The notes beneath the pieces are model-generated. The model worked only from the letters and a program-made list of their open reading frames with translations. It had not been told where the DNA came from and did not search any database. A stretch of DNA of 48,998 nt. Origin: an uncultured Lachnospiraceae bacterium (GTDB lineage: Bacteria; Bacillota; Clostridia; Lachnospirales; Lachnospiraceae). The translations under genes were made by a program, and so were the position numbers. Location of the stretch: contig CATKXR010000036.1 in assembly GCA_949840805.1 (NCBI GenBank), positions 1 to 48,998 of the forward strand. Direction: 5' to 3'. Below are positions 16,488 through 26,075 of this stretch, piece after piece. Position 1 is the first letter of the stretch. Each line of letters begins with the position of its first letter.

Positions 16488-18590
16488 TCAGATCTTTGTG
16501 TTTTTGTGGCGCCGTATGGCTTCATCCATGGTTTCCAGCAATTGCGCCACGTCCAAAGGCTTGGTCAGGTGGGCGTCCATGCCGCATTGAAGGGACATCT
16601 GACGGTTGCTCTCAAAGGCGTCTGCAGACAGTGCAATAATGGGGATGCGGGCCAGTCGGGGATTCTCGAGGCGGCGGATGGCTTTTGCAGCCTCCCATCC
16701 GTTCATGACCGGCATCTGGATATCCATCAGGACCAGGGAATAATGGCCGGGGGAGGATTGCCTTATTTTTTCCACGGCAATACTGCCATCCGTGGCGATC
16801 TCCGTAATAAAGCCCAGATCCTGAAGGATCTCGGATTCCATTTCCAGATTGATCTCATTGTCCTCCACCAGCAGGATCGTGTGATCCTGGAGCCGGGCGA
16901 TGATATCTTCTTCCCCGCCGGAGGAGGCGGATTGGTTCCGGACGCGGAACTGGAGCGTCACCGTGAAGGTGCTGCCTTCCCCTTTCCTGCTTGCGGCTTC
17001 GATGGTCCCGCCCATTTTGTCTACGATGTTTTTGACAATGGTAAGGCCAAGCCCCGTGCCGTATACGCCGCTGAAGGTAGTATTTTTCTCCCGTTCAAAT
17101 GGTTCGAAAATATGTTCTAAAAATTCGGGGCTGATCCCGATCCCTGTATCTTTGATCCGAAATTGATAGACCGAATTATCATTGGGAAAGCTTTCCGGTT
17201 CCGTGACGGTGATCTCGATCTTTCCATTGGTATTTGTGTAGGTAACGGCATTGCCTGCCAGATGAAGAAGAACCTGCTTTAACTTGTCCGGATCCGTGTA
17301 AACCTTGTTGTGGATGAGCCTGGAAGTATCTGTAAAAACAGATATATTTCTCTGGTGCGCCTGGGGAAGTACAAGGCTTTCCACATCTTCTATAATGTGG
17401 CGAAGGTCACACTCCGTTTCTGCAATGTGGATGTCGTTGGATTCTGTCCACGAGATGTCCAGCACCTTTTCAATAAGATTTAAAAGATGTTTGCCTGCCG
17501 TCTCGATCTTGTCCAGATAACCATGAAGCGCCTCCTCATCGTTTATATGGGCTTTGGCCAAAGAAGTGAATCCAAAGATCGCGTTTAAGGGGGTGCGCAT
17601 GTCATGGGACATGTTGGACAGAAAAGTATTTTTGGCGACAATCGCTAAGTTGGCATTGTTCAGAGCTTCCTCCAGCATCTGTTTTTGTTCCATTTCATGC
17701 TGGATCTCCTGGTCCACGCGCCGGGAACCCACGATGATCCGGGATACATGATGGTTTGTGTCCGTATTTACCAGGCAAAGCTGCAGGCACTGGACTTCGT
17801 TACCGTCAACGATCCGGAAATTAATATAGTAGGTGTTCTGCTCGGAAAGCTTCTGGCAGATATATTCGGGATCCATGACCCTGGCAAAAGTTTCCCGGTC
17901 CATGGGATGGATCCAGGTGTCGAGATATTCGGCAATAAACTGGTGGTAGGAAAGCGGTTGGAATCTTTTTCCGAAGGCCGGTTCGGTACGTGAATTTAAA
18001 CGGTAGGGGAGAACCTTGTCCGTGTCAAGGTCAACGTAGAGAATGGAATCGTAGTTGATGCTGAGGCCTTCGATCACCCTGAGACGCTGGGTCTGCACCT
18101 GATTGATCTTTTCCATTTTTTCCGTGGCGTCACTGATGAAAACGTAAAAAATATCCCCGATCCTCTCATTATGGATAAAGTGTCCGTAATCCTCTACCCA
18201 TCGGATCGCCCCGTCCCTGCGGATGATACGGTATTCCACATAGTCCAGGTCGTACTGGCTGTCTGCGATCTGGCTTTTGATGCTTTTTTCCACATCCTCC
18301 AGATCTTCGGGATGTACCAGGCCTTTAAAGGAATTGCCGGTCAATTGGAAAAATTCTTCCGGGGTATCGCATCCGAAAATGCGGAGTACGGCCTGGTTGG
18401 CATAGATGAGGCGTTCTTTCTCATCGGAATGGTAGATAAAGAAACCACCTGGCATTTCATCTATAAAAGTTAAGATGTTTTGCGCTATGTAGGCGCCCCG
18501 GGAATCCGGTATTGCATCATTCCTGCCGTGGAGATTCAGCAGAGATAATATATGTTCGATAAAGACAGGATCTGTCTTCCCTTTCTTCAT
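16488..18590 (-). CDS. PAS-domain hybrid sensor histidine kinase with receiver domain
   Basis: About 700 residues with no membrane helix, so a soluble sensor. A PAS domain is at about 40-165 (ERLIYANQAVLRIFG, then EYRIIRRDGAIRWVEDYG) and a second PAS-like segment at about 170-300. HisKA carries H329 in SNMSHDMRTPLNAI. HATPase_c follows (GNAVTYTNTNGKIEI, KDTGIGIS, GTGLGLTIV). The C-terminal receiver has D623 in LVLMDIQMPVMNG. There is no output domain, so a downstream phosphotransfer partner is expected outside the window. AGGAGG lies inside the first codons of the ATG 18614 frame, so I prefer ATG 18590, 12 bases after it; 18614 remains possible. Confidence 0.88.
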   Translation of the reverse strand: MKKGKTDPVFIEHILSLLNLHGRNDAIPDSRGAYIAQNILTFIDEMPGGFFIYHSDEKERLIYANQAVLRIFGCDTPEEFFQLTGNSFKGLVHPEDLEDVEKSIKSQIADSQYDLDYVEYRIIRRDGAIRWVEDYGHFIHNERIGDIFYVFISDATEKMEKINQVQTQRLRVIEGLSINYDSILYVDLDTDKVLPYRLNSRTEPAFGKRFQPLSYHQFIAEYLDTWIHPMDRETFARVMDPEYICQKLSEQNTYYINFRIVDGNEVQCLQLCLVNTDTNHHVSRIIVGSRRVDQEIQHEMEQKQMLEEALNNANLAIVAKNTFLSNMSHDMRTPLNAIFGFTSLAKAHINDEEALHGYLDKIETAGKHLLNLIEKVLDISWTESNDIHIAETECDLRHIIEDVESLVLPQAHQRNISVFTDTSRLIHNKVYTDPDKLKQVLLHLAGNAVTYTNTNGKIEITVTEPESFPNDNSVYQFRIKDTGIGISPEFLEHIFEPFEREKNTTFSGVYGTGLGLTIVKNIVDKMGGTIEAASRKGEGSTFTVTLQFRVRNQSASSGGEEDIIARLQDHTILLVEDNEINLEMESEILQDLGFITEIATDGSIAVEKIRQSSPGHYSLVLMDIQMPVMNGWEAAKAIRRLENPRLARIPIIALSADAFESNRQMSLQCGMDAHLTKPLDVAQLLETMDEAIRRHKNTKI

Positions 18591-18755
18591 ACCAGCATTA
18601 TTCCTCCTGTTCATGTTAGGAACCGCTCAGAAAACACTTTGCGTTTTGTTTTCGTTAAGAAAAATATTAGCATAAAAATGATAATCTGTCATTATGTTTT
18701 TGAAGACGGATGTTTTAAGCACGGATATTTTAATGCGGAAAAGCACAATAACCAT

Positions 18756-18784
18756 TTGACATTTAAAACGGCTGCTTTTACAAT
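18756..18784 (+). promoter_or_regulatory. Promoter of the cobalamin riboswitch operon
   Basis: TTGACA (18756-18761), 17 bases, TACAAT (18779-18784). It is placed about 30 bases before the riboswitch. Confidence 0.75.
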
Positions 18785-18811
18785 AGCAGAGAAACCATAA
18801 CTTCATAAAGG

Positions 18812-19052
18812 ATCAAGTGCCGGCTCTACGGAGCCGGGTAAAAGAGAACCGGGTGGGAGTCCCGGGCGATCCGGTCACTGTGAACGGGGAGCGATCCTGC
18901 AAAGACGCCATTGTGCAAATGCATGAGAAGGCGCGGGAGAGCCGTGAGCCGTAAGCCAGGAAACCTGCTTGATCTGGATTGTTGGCGCTTCCTGTGAAAG
19001 CTTGTTCAACGAAAGGCACAAATCCGGAGGGCTCTTATGGGGCCTTTTTTGC
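18812..19052 (+). promoter_or_regulatory. Cobalamin riboswitch with terminator
   Basis: The conserved blocks appear in order: AAGTGCCGGCTCTACGGAGC (from 18815), GGGTAAAAGAGAACCGGGTG, GTCACTGTGAACGGGGAGCG, then the B12 box around 18950-18970 (GAGCCGTAAGCCAGGAAACC). A hairpin at about 19031-19045 followed by TTTTTT (to about 19050) is the likely expression platform. High cobalamin should shut off the operon that follows. Motif order and spacing match the class well. Confidence 0.92.
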
Positions 19053-19216
19053 GTGGATTTTTCCAATTCAAAGTGTTGCTTTATTCCTGTGGACAAGAAA
19101 TTCGCAAAAAGCGTATGGCAAAGCCGAAGCCGTGTACTTCGGATACCCATCTACCGTACTTTTAAAGCCGGAGAGAAGCTTTAAAGGCACACTCAGATTA
19201 TAAGGAGGAAAGCAAC

Positions 19217-21313
19217 ATGAAGAAACAAAAAATGGTATTAACAGCATTGGCACTGGCGGCCGTTCTGGGAATATCCGGATGCGGAAAAAGCCAGGAGGCG
19301 GCAGGAACAGGCGGACCATCATCTTTTGAGGCCGCAGTCCGGGAAGAGGCAGAAGAAAGCGTCGGAGGGGAAAGCACCAAAGAGGAAAGCGCCGGAGAGG
19401 AAATCCCGGCAGAGGATACGGTGATACTGGCAGTGAGCTTTGGCACAAGCTACAATGAAAGCCGTGACAAGACTATCGGGGCAATCGAGGAGGCTATTGC
19501 GGCCGCGTGTCCGGAGTATGAGGTCAGGAGGGCATTTACGTCTCAAATTATCATTGACAAATTGAAAAAACGGGACAATCTTGCTATCGACAATGTGACG
19601 GAGGCATTGGACCGGGCCGCGGCGGACGGAGTGAAAACGCTGGTAGTGCAGCCTACCCATCTGATGAACGGGCTGGAATATCAGGATATCATCGACGAAT
19701 TAACGGAATACAAGGATAAGTTTGAAAGGATTGTCGTAGGGGATCCGCTTCTCACCAGTGAGGAGGATTTCCAGGCAGTGGCAAAGGCCGTCACGGACGC
19801 AGCCGGCTCTTATGACGACGGGGAGACAGCCATCGTATTTATGGGACATGGGACGGAGGCGGATTCCAACCAGGTTTACGGAAAAATGCAGGAAACCTTA
19901 ACGGCAGGTGGTTTTGAAAATTATTTTATCGGGACAGTGGAGGCAAAGCCTTCTCTGGAGGATGTGACAGCGGCCGTAAAGGCGTCGGGAGATTATAAGA
20001 GGGTGGTGCTGGTTCCCTTTATGGTGGTGGCCGGAGACCATGCTGTCAATGATATGGCCGGAGACGAAGAGGATTCCTGGAAAAATGTTTTTGCGGGAGA
20101 GGGGTATGAGGTGGAGTGCCTTCTTATGGGACTCGGGGAGATGGAGGCGATCCGGGAGATCTATGTGGGGCATGTGAAAGCGGTTTTGGAAAAAACGGAG
20201 GCGGCCGGCAGCGGCCTGTCTTCGGGAAAGCCTGAAAGCCAGGGATCGGAAAACGGCGTGAATATTCCGGGACTGTCCTATTCCCACAGTATGGAGCTAA
20301 AGTATGCCAAAGAGTTTTCCGTGGATTACTATGAGGGCGGATATGTGCTGGTGACAATAGGGGATTCGGACCGTTTTCTGCTGATCCCGAAGGGAGGGGC
20401 TGTCCCGGAAGGCCTGGAGGAAGGGATTGTGGCGCTTCAGCGGCCGGTGAAAAATATTTATCTGGCGGCCTCCGCCGTCATGGACATGTTTGCCGCCATA
20501 GACGGGCTGGGGCAGATCCGGTTTGGCAGCCTGAAAGAAGACGGGTGGTGCAGAAAAGAGGTCCGGGAGGCCATGGAAGCAGGGGATATTTTGTATGCGG
20601 GAAAATATGCGGCGCCTGACTATGAACGGATTGTCTCAGAGGGCTGCGGGCTGGCGGTGGAAAATACCATGATTTACCATACGCCGCAGGTAAAAGAGCA
20701 GTTGGAGCGGTTTGGGATTCCGGTGCTGGTGGACTATTCCAGCCATGAAAAGGAGCCTTTGGGCAGGATGGAGTGGGTTCTGCTTTACGGTATCCTGGCA
20801 GGACGGGAAGAAGAGGCCGGGAAAGCGTATCTGGCCCAGGCAGAGGCTTTTGAGAGGGTGGAGAGCCAGGCAAAGCAAAGAAACAGGAAAGATGCTCCCA
20901 CAGTGGCGTTTTTTTATATTACGGAAAGCGGCGGCGTGAATATCCGGAAGGCTTCTGATTATCTGCCGAAGATGATCGAGATGGCAGGCGGTTCTTATCT
21001 GTTTGCGGATCAGGAGGATGAGGGCAAATCATCTTCCATGACCATCCAGATGGAGGAATTTTATGCCAAGGCAAAAGATGCGGACTATCTGATCTATAAC
21101 AGTACCGTGGACGGAGAACAGAAGTCTTTGGAGGAACTGGCAAAAAAGTCAGGACTTTTAAAAAATTTTAAAGCAGTGCAGGAAGGGAATGTATTTTGCA
21201 CAACAAAAGATCTGTATCAGTCGTCTATGGAGCTTGGGACGGTTATTTCTGATTTTTACGGAATGCTAGAAGGCGGAGACAGGGAGCTTACCTATCTTTA
21301 CAGACTTGAGTGA
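19217..21313 (+). CDS. Lipoprotein fusing CbiK-type cobaltochelatase to an ABC substrate-binding domain
   Basis: 698 residues, twice the size of CbiK. A lipoprotein signal has its lipobox at ISGC, C22, so the protein is anchored outside the membrane. A low-complexity E/G-rich spacer follows. Residues about 68-330 are a CbiK (sirohydrochlorin cobaltochelatase) domain: AVSFGTSYNESRDKTIGA, PTHLMNGLEY, VFMGHGTEADSN and VVAGDHAVNDM. The two metal-site histidines of CbiK (in GHGT and AGDHA) are kept. Residues about 355-695 look like a TroA/FecB-type substrate-binding domain (VKNIYLAASAVMDMFAAID, then FFYITESGGVNIRKASDYLP). It stands first behind a B12 riboswitch and overlaps a BtuC-like permease frame, so it probably captures a tetrapyrrole or corrinoid, possibly metallating or demetallating it. 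Domain identity is seen; the activity is inferred. Start ATG 19217 has AAGGAGG. Confidence 0.88.
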   Translation: MKKQKMVLTALALAAVLGISGCGKSQEAAGTGGPSSFEAAVREEAEESVGGESTKEESAGEEIPAEDTVILAVSFGTSYNESRDKTIGAIEEAIAAACPEYEVRRAFTSQIIIDKLKKRDNLAIDNVTEALDRAAADGVKTLVVQPTHLMNGLEYQDIIDELTEYKDKFERIVVGDPLLTSEEDFQAVAKAVTDAAGSYDDGETAIVFMGHGTEADSNQVYGKMQETLTAGGFENYFIGTVEAKPSLEDVTAAVKASGDYKRVVLVPFMVVAGDHAVNDMAGDEEDSWKNVFAGEGYEVECLLMGLGEMEAIREIYVGHVKAVLEKTEAAGSGLSSGKPESQGSENGVNIPGLSYSHSMELKYAKEFSVDYYEGGYVLVTIGDSDRFLLIPKGGAVPEGLEEGIVALQRPVKNIYLAASAVMDMFAAIDGLGQIRFGSLKEDGWCRKEVREAMEAGDILYAGKYAAPDYERIVSEGCGLAVENTMIYHTPQVKEQLERFGIPVLVDYSSHEKEPLGRMEWVLLYGILAGREEEAGKAYLAQAEAFERVESQAKQRNRKDAPTVAFFYITESGGVNIRKASDYLPKMIEMAGGSYLFADQEDEGKSSSMTIQMEEFYAKAKDADYLIYNSTVDGEQKSLEELAKKSGLLKNFKAVQEGNVFCTTKDLYQSSMELGTVISDFYGMLEGGDRELTYLYRLE

Positions 21314-21338
21314 TTTGAGCAGACAGAGGGAAGAGAGT

Positions 21339-22382
21339 ATGGATCGAAAAAATATCCTGAGGACTGGGAAAAGAAAAAAAGCGTCTTGCAAACGGGTTTT
21401 CTGGTTTCTTTTTCTGCTGGCGGCATTTCTTATGGCGGCAAATCTGTGTGCAGGAAGCATAAGGGTGCCTGCGGAAGAATGGATTATGATTTTTAAGGGG
21501 AGGGGGAATCCTGTTTACCGGGATATTGTCATGGAAATCCGTTTTCCGAGGGCGATGGCGGCGGCCGTATTAGGCGGCGGGCTTGCATTGTCAGGATATC
21601 TTCTGCAGGCTTTTTTCAACAATCCCATTGCAGGGCCGTTTATCTTGGGGATTTCTTCAGGGGCAAAGCTGATGGTGGCCCTGGTGATGATCTTGTCTTT
21701 CGGGCAGGCAGTACAGCCGGGATTTGCCGGCATGATTGGGGCGGCTTTTGCAGGAGCCATGATTTCCATGGGCTTTGTGATTGTGATATCTAAGGCAATC
21801 GATAAAATGTCCATGCTGATTGTCAGCGGGATCATGATCGGATATATCTGTTCGGCGATAACGGATTTTCTGGTGACATTTGCGGAAGACACGGATATTG
21901 TGAATCTCCACAACTGGTCGAAAGGGAGCTTTTCGGGAATCGGATGGGAGCATGTGCTGGCGGCAGGGGCAGTGGTATTTCCGGTGGCTTTGGGTGCTTT
22001 TTTTCTGTCAAAACCGATCAGCGCCTATGAGCTGGGAGAAGCTTATGCGCAGAATCTGGGGTTGGACCTGAAGCGGTTCCGAATCCGGCTTGTGGTGCTC
22101 TCGAGCCTTTTGGCCGCCTGCGTTACGGCTTTCGCAGGCCCGGTCTCTTTTGTGGGGATCGCGGTCCCCCATCTGGTAAGATATCTGCTTGGGACGTCAA
22201 GGCCGGTTCTGATGATCCCGGCCTGTTTTCTGGGAGGCGCCGTGTTCTGTTTGTTTTGCGACTTTTTGGCAAGGATTCTTCTGGCTCCGGCGGAACTTAG
22301 CATCAGCACCGTAACGGCGATTTTCGGCGCGCCGGTAGTCCTTTATATTCTGATTCGAAGGAAAAGAGGGAAGACAGGATGA
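21339..22382 (+). CDS. FecCD/BtuC family ABC permease
   Basis: 347 residues with about nine to ten hydrophobic helices. Family motifs: RFPRAMAAAVLGGGLALSGYLLQAFFNNPIA near the N-terminus, ILGISSGAKLM, and near the C-terminus AGPVSFVGIAVPHLVRYLLGTSRP, the permease-ATPase coupling segment. ATG 21339 follows AGAGGGAAGAG; an upstream TTG frame that overlaps the previous gene is less likely. It moves a siderophore-, heme- or cobalamin-like ligand. The riboswitch and the chelatase-fused binding protein point to a cobalt tetrapyrrole. The stop overlaps the ATPase start by four bases. Confidence 0.9.
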   Translation: MDRKNILRTGKRKKASCKRVFWFLFLLAAFLMAANLCAGSIRVPAEEWIMIFKGRGNPVYRDIVMEIRFPRAMAAAVLGGGLALSGYLLQAFFNNPIAGPFILGISSGAKLMVALVMILSFGQAVQPGFAGMIGAAFAGAMISMGFVIVISKAIDKMSMLIVSGIMIGYICSAITDFLVTFAEDTDIVNLHNWSKGSFSGIGWEHVLAAGAVVFPVALGAFFLSKPISAYELGEAYAQNLGLDLKRFRIRLVVLSSLLAACVTAFAGPVSFVGIAVPHLVRYLLGTSRPVLMIPACFLGGAVFCLFCDFLARILLAPAELSISTVTAIFGAPVVLYILIRRKRGKTG

Positions 22383-23509
22383 GAAGGGAAAAAGAGGAGT
22401 ATTATTTTCGGACAAGAGGGCTTACGGTGGGGTATCACGGGATATCCCTGGTAAGAGACATAGACTTAAAACTGCGTAAGGGTGAGATCCTTACATTGAT
22501 CGGACCCAACGGAGCCGGAAAAACTACAGTCCTGCGAAGCATTCTCCGTCAGACGGAACCACTTGGAGGCGCTGTTTTCCTGGATGGGAGGGAGATGGGC
22601 AGGATCAGGCCGGAAGAACTTTCCAGAAGAATCTCCGTGGTTCTGACGGAGAGAATCCGCCCGGAAATGATGAGCTGCGAAGAGGTGGTGGAGACAGGAA
22701 GATATCCGTATACCGGCCGGTTCGGGATTTTGTCAGAAAAGGACCGTCTGGTTGTGAAAGAGTCCATGGAGCTTGTACAAGTGTCTGATATTGCCGGGGA
22801 AGCTTTTGAGAAGGTCAGTGACGGGCAGAGGCAGCGTGTTATGCTGGCCAGGGCGCTGGCACAGGAGCCGGAGCTGATCGTGCTGGATGAGCCTACTTCT
22901 TTTCTGGATATCCGCCATAAGCTGGAATTTTTGGCTTTGCTCCAAAGGCTTTCCAGAGAAAAAGGGTTGTCCGTGATCCTGTCGCTGCATGAACTGGATC
23001 TGGCGGAACGAATATCAGACAAGATCGCCTGTATCCGGGGAGATAAGGTAGACCGGTTTGGAACTCCGGAGGAGATCTTTACGGCCGGATATGTGCGGCG
23101 TTTGTATCAGATCACCGCAGGGGATTATGATGAACGTACCGGGACGGCGGAACTGCCTATGCATGAGGGGACGCCCGAAGTATTTGTCATAGGAGGGAAC
23201 GGCACCGGGACACCGGTTTACAGAAGGCTCCAGCGGCAGGGAATTGCTTTTGCCACAGGGATTTTGTGGGAAAACGATCTGGATTATCCGGCTGCCAGGA
23301 TGCTGGCTTCGGAGGTGGTGGCGGAGAGGGCCTTTTGCCGTGTGCGGGAAGAGACCATGGAGAAGGCAAAAGAACTGATAGACCGATGCAGGCAGGTGAT
23401 CTGCACCCTTGGCCAGGAGGACGGCGGGGATTTTTATCCGGAGCTTTTGGAGCTGATAGAATATGGAGGATGTAGGGGAAACGGCCCCGGACTGGCGGGA
23501 ATCCGGTAA
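22379..23509 (+). CDS. ABC transporter ATPase (FecE/BtuD-like) with C-terminal extension
   Basis: 376 residues against the usual 255-270. Walker A is GPNGAGKTT. The signature region is KVSDGQRQRVMLARALA (SDGQR in place of SGGQR), Walker B is LIVLDEPTSFLDI, and the switch histidine lies in LSLHELD. After about residue 255 an extra domain of about 110 residues starts with PEVFVIGGNGTGTPVYRRL, which looks like a nucleotide- or ligand-binding Rossmann-like loop, followed by ATGILWENDLDYPAARMLA and ICTLGQ. I do not know a function for it; similar extensions occur, as far as I recall, on clostridial heme/B12-type ATPases. The start is ATG 22379, overlapping the permease stop. Confidence 0.88.
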   Translation: MRREKEEYYFRTRGLTVGYHGISLVRDIDLKLRKGEILTLIGPNGAGKTTVLRSILRQTEPLGGAVFLDGREMGRIRPEELSRRISVVLTERIRPEMMSCEEVVETGRYPYTGRFGILSEKDRLVVKESMELVQVSDIAGEAFEKVSDGQRQRVMLARALAQEPELIVLDEPTSFLDIRHKLEFLALLQRLSREKGLSVILSLHELDLAERISDKIACIRGDKVDRFGTPEEIFTAGYVRRLYQITAGDYDERTGTAELPMHEGTPEVFVIGGNGTGTPVYRRLQRQGIAFATGILWENDLDYPAARMLASEVVAERAFCRVREETMEKAKELIDRCRQVICTLGQEDGGDFYPELLELIEYGGCRGNGPGLAGIR

Positions 23510-23515
23510 AAAGGC

Positions 23516-23540
23516 GGATGAACTTGTCATCCCCGTTTTT
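23516..23540 (+). terminator. Terminator of the cobalamin-regulated operon
   Basis: GGATGA pairs with TCATCC around ACTTG, followed by CCG and a run of five T. The hairpin overlaps the end of the convergent minus-strand gene. Confidence 0.6.
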
Positions 23541-23844
23541 CGTTCAGGCGTTTTTTCAGGCGGATGATAACCGCGTTCTGGCGGGGGCGCACGGTAAGGT
23601 TGATTACATGGGTTTCATTGTAATATCCGATCAGTTCTTCCGCGACTTGAATGGTTCCCGTCTCTTTTTGGACAAGGGACAGGTCATCGGTGACTACGAG
23701 AGTGAGGATTGGGATTTGATGGTTTAATTTACCCTGCAGAAGCCGGAGGCGGTTCTCGATCATGGATAGACGGGTGACTTGGCTGACGCTCGGGGTCTTT
23801 TTTGTATCATTTGCGGCAAAAAGTTCCGCAGTTACATCTTTCAT
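23527..23844 (-). CDS. Hypothetical protein, 105 residues
   Basis: No family recognised. It is small, soluble and basic at the C-terminus (RPRQNAVIIRLKKRLNEKRG). It has a central helix (SQVTRLSMIENRLRLLQGKL) followed by a beta-strand-rich part (ILTLVVTDDLSLVQKE). There is no signal peptide, membrane segment or cysteine. The start ATG 23844 is preceded by a purine-rich AAGGAAT stretch. It is convergent with the ABC operon and lies upstream of a separate chemoreceptor gene on the same strand. Regular length, codon use and a ribosome site support a real gene. Confidence 0.6.
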   Translation of the reverse strand: MKDVTAELFAANDTKKTPSVSQVTRLSMIENRLRLLQGKLNHQIPILTLVVTDDLSLVQKETGTIQVAEELIGYYNETHVINLTVRPRQNAVIIRLKKRLNEKRG

Positions 23845-23950
23845 AGATCAGATTCCTTTCTTCACAGGTGAATTCCTGATGATAGTTTCTGCTTTCCGAT
23901 AAAATTTATGCCGGAAAGCAGGGGCGGGAATTTTGGAAAATTTTGTTTTT

Positions 23951-24012
23951 AGAAAAAAGAACGCCTGCAAAGCTTTGAAGTAAAGAAGATTACCTTCTTG
24001 CTTTGCAGGCGT
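23951..24012 (-). terminator. Terminator of the chemoreceptor gene
   Basis: ACGCCTGCAAAG (23961-23972) pairs with CTTTGCAGGCGT (24001-24012). An inner hairpin AAGAAG/CTTCTT lies in the loop. On the minus strand the stem is followed by TTCTTTTTTCT. Confidence 0.8.
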
Positions 24013-24024
24013 ATGATTTGTTAA

Positions 24025-25710
24025 TTATCTGGAAAACTTAAACTGACCTACAAGGTTCTTCAGGATAGCAGCCTGTCCGGACAGCTCTTCGCTGGCCGCC
24101 GCGCTTTCCTCGGCTGTAGCGGAGTTGGTCTGCACCACGCTGGAAATCTGATCGATACCAATGTTTACCTGGGACACAGCATAGGACTGCTCCTCAGTGG
24201 CATCGGAAATCAGGGTCACGGCATCCAGGATCTTCTTGGCGCTGTCCACTACGTTCTGCAGGGCCTTCTCGGTCTCATCGGACAGCCTGCTGCCTTTCTC
24301 CACGGCCTTGACGGTCTCTTCAATGAGGACGGCGCTGCTCTTGGAAGCTTCCTGGGACTTGGTGGCTAAGTTCCGTACTTCATCGGCAACCACGGCGAAT
24401 CCCTTACCGGCGCTGCCTGCCCGCGCGGCCTCTACCGCTGCGTTCAGAGCCAGTATATTGGTCTGGAAGGCAATATCTTCGATGGTCTTAATCACCTTGC
24501 TGATCTCTTTGGACTTGTCGCTGATAGATCCCATAGCGTTCATCAGGTCATCCATGTGGCCGGAACATACCTTGATCAGTTCATGGGACTGAAGGTTCTC
24601 CTCTTTTGCTGTCTTAGCGTGCTCGGCAGTAGCCTCTATCTTCACGGAAATCTCTTTGATGGTGGCAGCCAGCTCTTCCACGGAAGAAGCCTGCTGGGTA
24701 GCTCCCTGGGCCAATGCCTGAGCGCCGCTGGACACCTGTCCGCCGCCGGAGTTGACCTGGTCGGCAGAAGAGTCGATCTGCTGGAGGGTGTCATTTAAAC
24801 GCTCTTTCAGCTTACGCATGGAAACCAGGATGCTGTGGAAGGAACCCACATAGTACTGCTCATTCTGAGTACGGATCATAAAATTGCCCGTTGCCAGTTG
24901 ATCCAGCAGATAGTCCACATCAATGATAATGTTTTTCAAGACATTGACAAGTGTACGGATGCTGTTGGCCAGTATGCCGATCTCATCCTCGCAGACATAT
25001 TCAACTTCTGTGTCTAATTTTCCGTCTGCGACCAGGGTTGCAGCCTGCTCTAAGTTACGAATCGGGGTCACGATCTGGCCGGTCAGGATGATGGTAAATA
25101 CTGCAATTACCAAAATAGTAAGAATGAACATAAATATGGTAAGGGCAGTAGCAATATTCTTCGTCTTTTCGGAATTGTTATAATCCTCCGTAATCTGCGC
25201 GTCCACATCTTCGGTCAGTGAGATCAGGGAAAGCCTTACCTTTTCAAAGCTGTTATGATATTCATTTTTATAGATATCATAGGCACGGGCATTGGCTTCC
25301 GTGGTGAATTTCTTTGCCTCTTCCAGTATCTGTTCCCGGTATTTAGATACATCGGTCAGCTCCTGTTCAATGTTTTCTATCTGGGATTTGAACTGGGGCG
25401 CAATGGCCAGCAAATCTTTGAGCGCCTGGTCAAGGGAACCCCGCTCCTCCCGCAGGGTGGCTTCTACGCTTTCAAGCTCTTCCATCGTCATGACGATCGT
25501 GGTCTCCAGGGCCATCTTTTCTGTCGCCTGGATGGCGCGCCTTGCAGCCCAGAGATAATTGATGCTGGGGATAGACACCGATGCATAGTTGTCACCGATC
25601 TTATCCATAGTGTTGATGGATACCAGTGCCGTTATGCCAAGGGCAAGGGTGACAGCCAGTATGGTGCCGAAGGAAATCAGGAGCTTGACAAAAATCTTCA
25701 GGTTTTTCAT
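24025..25710 (-). CDS. Methyl-accepting chemotaxis protein
   Basis: 561 residues. Membrane helix 1 is at about 8-28 and a four-helix-bundle sensor lies outside at about 30-185. Helix 2 is at about 187-212 ([26 protein letters not shown]), then HAMP ([22 protein letters not shown]). The long cytoplasmic coiled coil has its hairpin tip at [40 protein letters not shown]. Start ATG 25710 fits GGAGGT ten bases upstream; the more upstream ATG overlaps that site. It is a stand-alone gene with its own terminator and no che genes nearby. The ligand is unknown. It may be left from, or still serve, motility; a flagellin relic lies at 2232-2351. Confidence 0.93.
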   Translation of the reverse strand: MKNLKIFVKLLISFGTILAVTLALGITALVSINTMDKIGDNYASVSIPSINYLWAARRAIQATEKMALETTIVMTMEELESVEATLREERGSLDQALKDLLAIAPQFKSQIENIEQELTDVSKYREQILEEAKKFTTEANARAYDIYKNEYHNSFEKVRLSLISLTEDVDAQITEDYNNSEKTKNIATALTIFMFILTILVIAVFTIILTGQIVTPIRNLEQAATLVADGKLDTEVEYVCEDEIGILANSIRTLVNVLKNIIIDVDYLLDQLATGNFMIRTQNEQYYVGSFHSILVSMRKLKERLNDTLQQIDSSADQVNSGGGQVSSGAQALAQGATQQASSVEELAATIKEISVKIEATAEHAKTAKEENLQSHELIKVCSGHMDDLMNAMGSISDKSKEISKVIKTIEDIAFQTNILALNAAVEAARAGSAGKGFAVVADEVRNLATKSQEASKSSAVLIEETVKAVEKGSRLSDETEKALQNVVDSAKKILDAVTLISDATEEQSYAVSQVNIGIDQISSVVQTNSATAEESAAASEELSGQAAILKNLVGQFKFSR

Positions 25711-25980
25711 GGTTACTTTTACCTCCATATTTATGCATCATTGCATTATGTATGGTACAAGGGGGATGCTTACGCCCTTGTCCTGTTTAGTATGGCCTTA
25801 TGGTTCGGACTTATATTTTCAGGCCATGCTTCCATGTATCTATGTTAGCACAATTTTGTCAAACAGTAAAGTTTTTTACTTAATACTTTTGTCATTTTAT
25901 GTTAAAAAAATGCTGTTCAAAGAAAGCCCCCGAGGCCAGGCTGAGCTGTTGCCAATACGGGACGTTTAAACGGAAAGAAG

Positions 25981-26012
25981 GAGGCCTCCGTCACATTGCG
26001 ATGGAAGCCTCT
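25981..26012 (-). terminator. Likely terminator of the sulfotransferase gene
   Basis: GAGGCCTCCGTC pairs with GATGGAAGCCTC around a short loop with two mismatches. On the minus strand a CTTCTTT tail follows. It lies about 64 bases after the stop of the minus-strand gene. Confidence 0.5.
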
Positions 26013-26075
26013 CTTAAAAAGCATGTAATACTTTTGGATTTTAGAAAAACAAGACAGGATAATATCAGATTTTTA

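Noticed and set aside
24025..25710. A working motility cluster
   Set aside because: Only a chemoreceptor, a FapA gene and a flagellin remnant are present. No che, mot or fli genes occur in the window.
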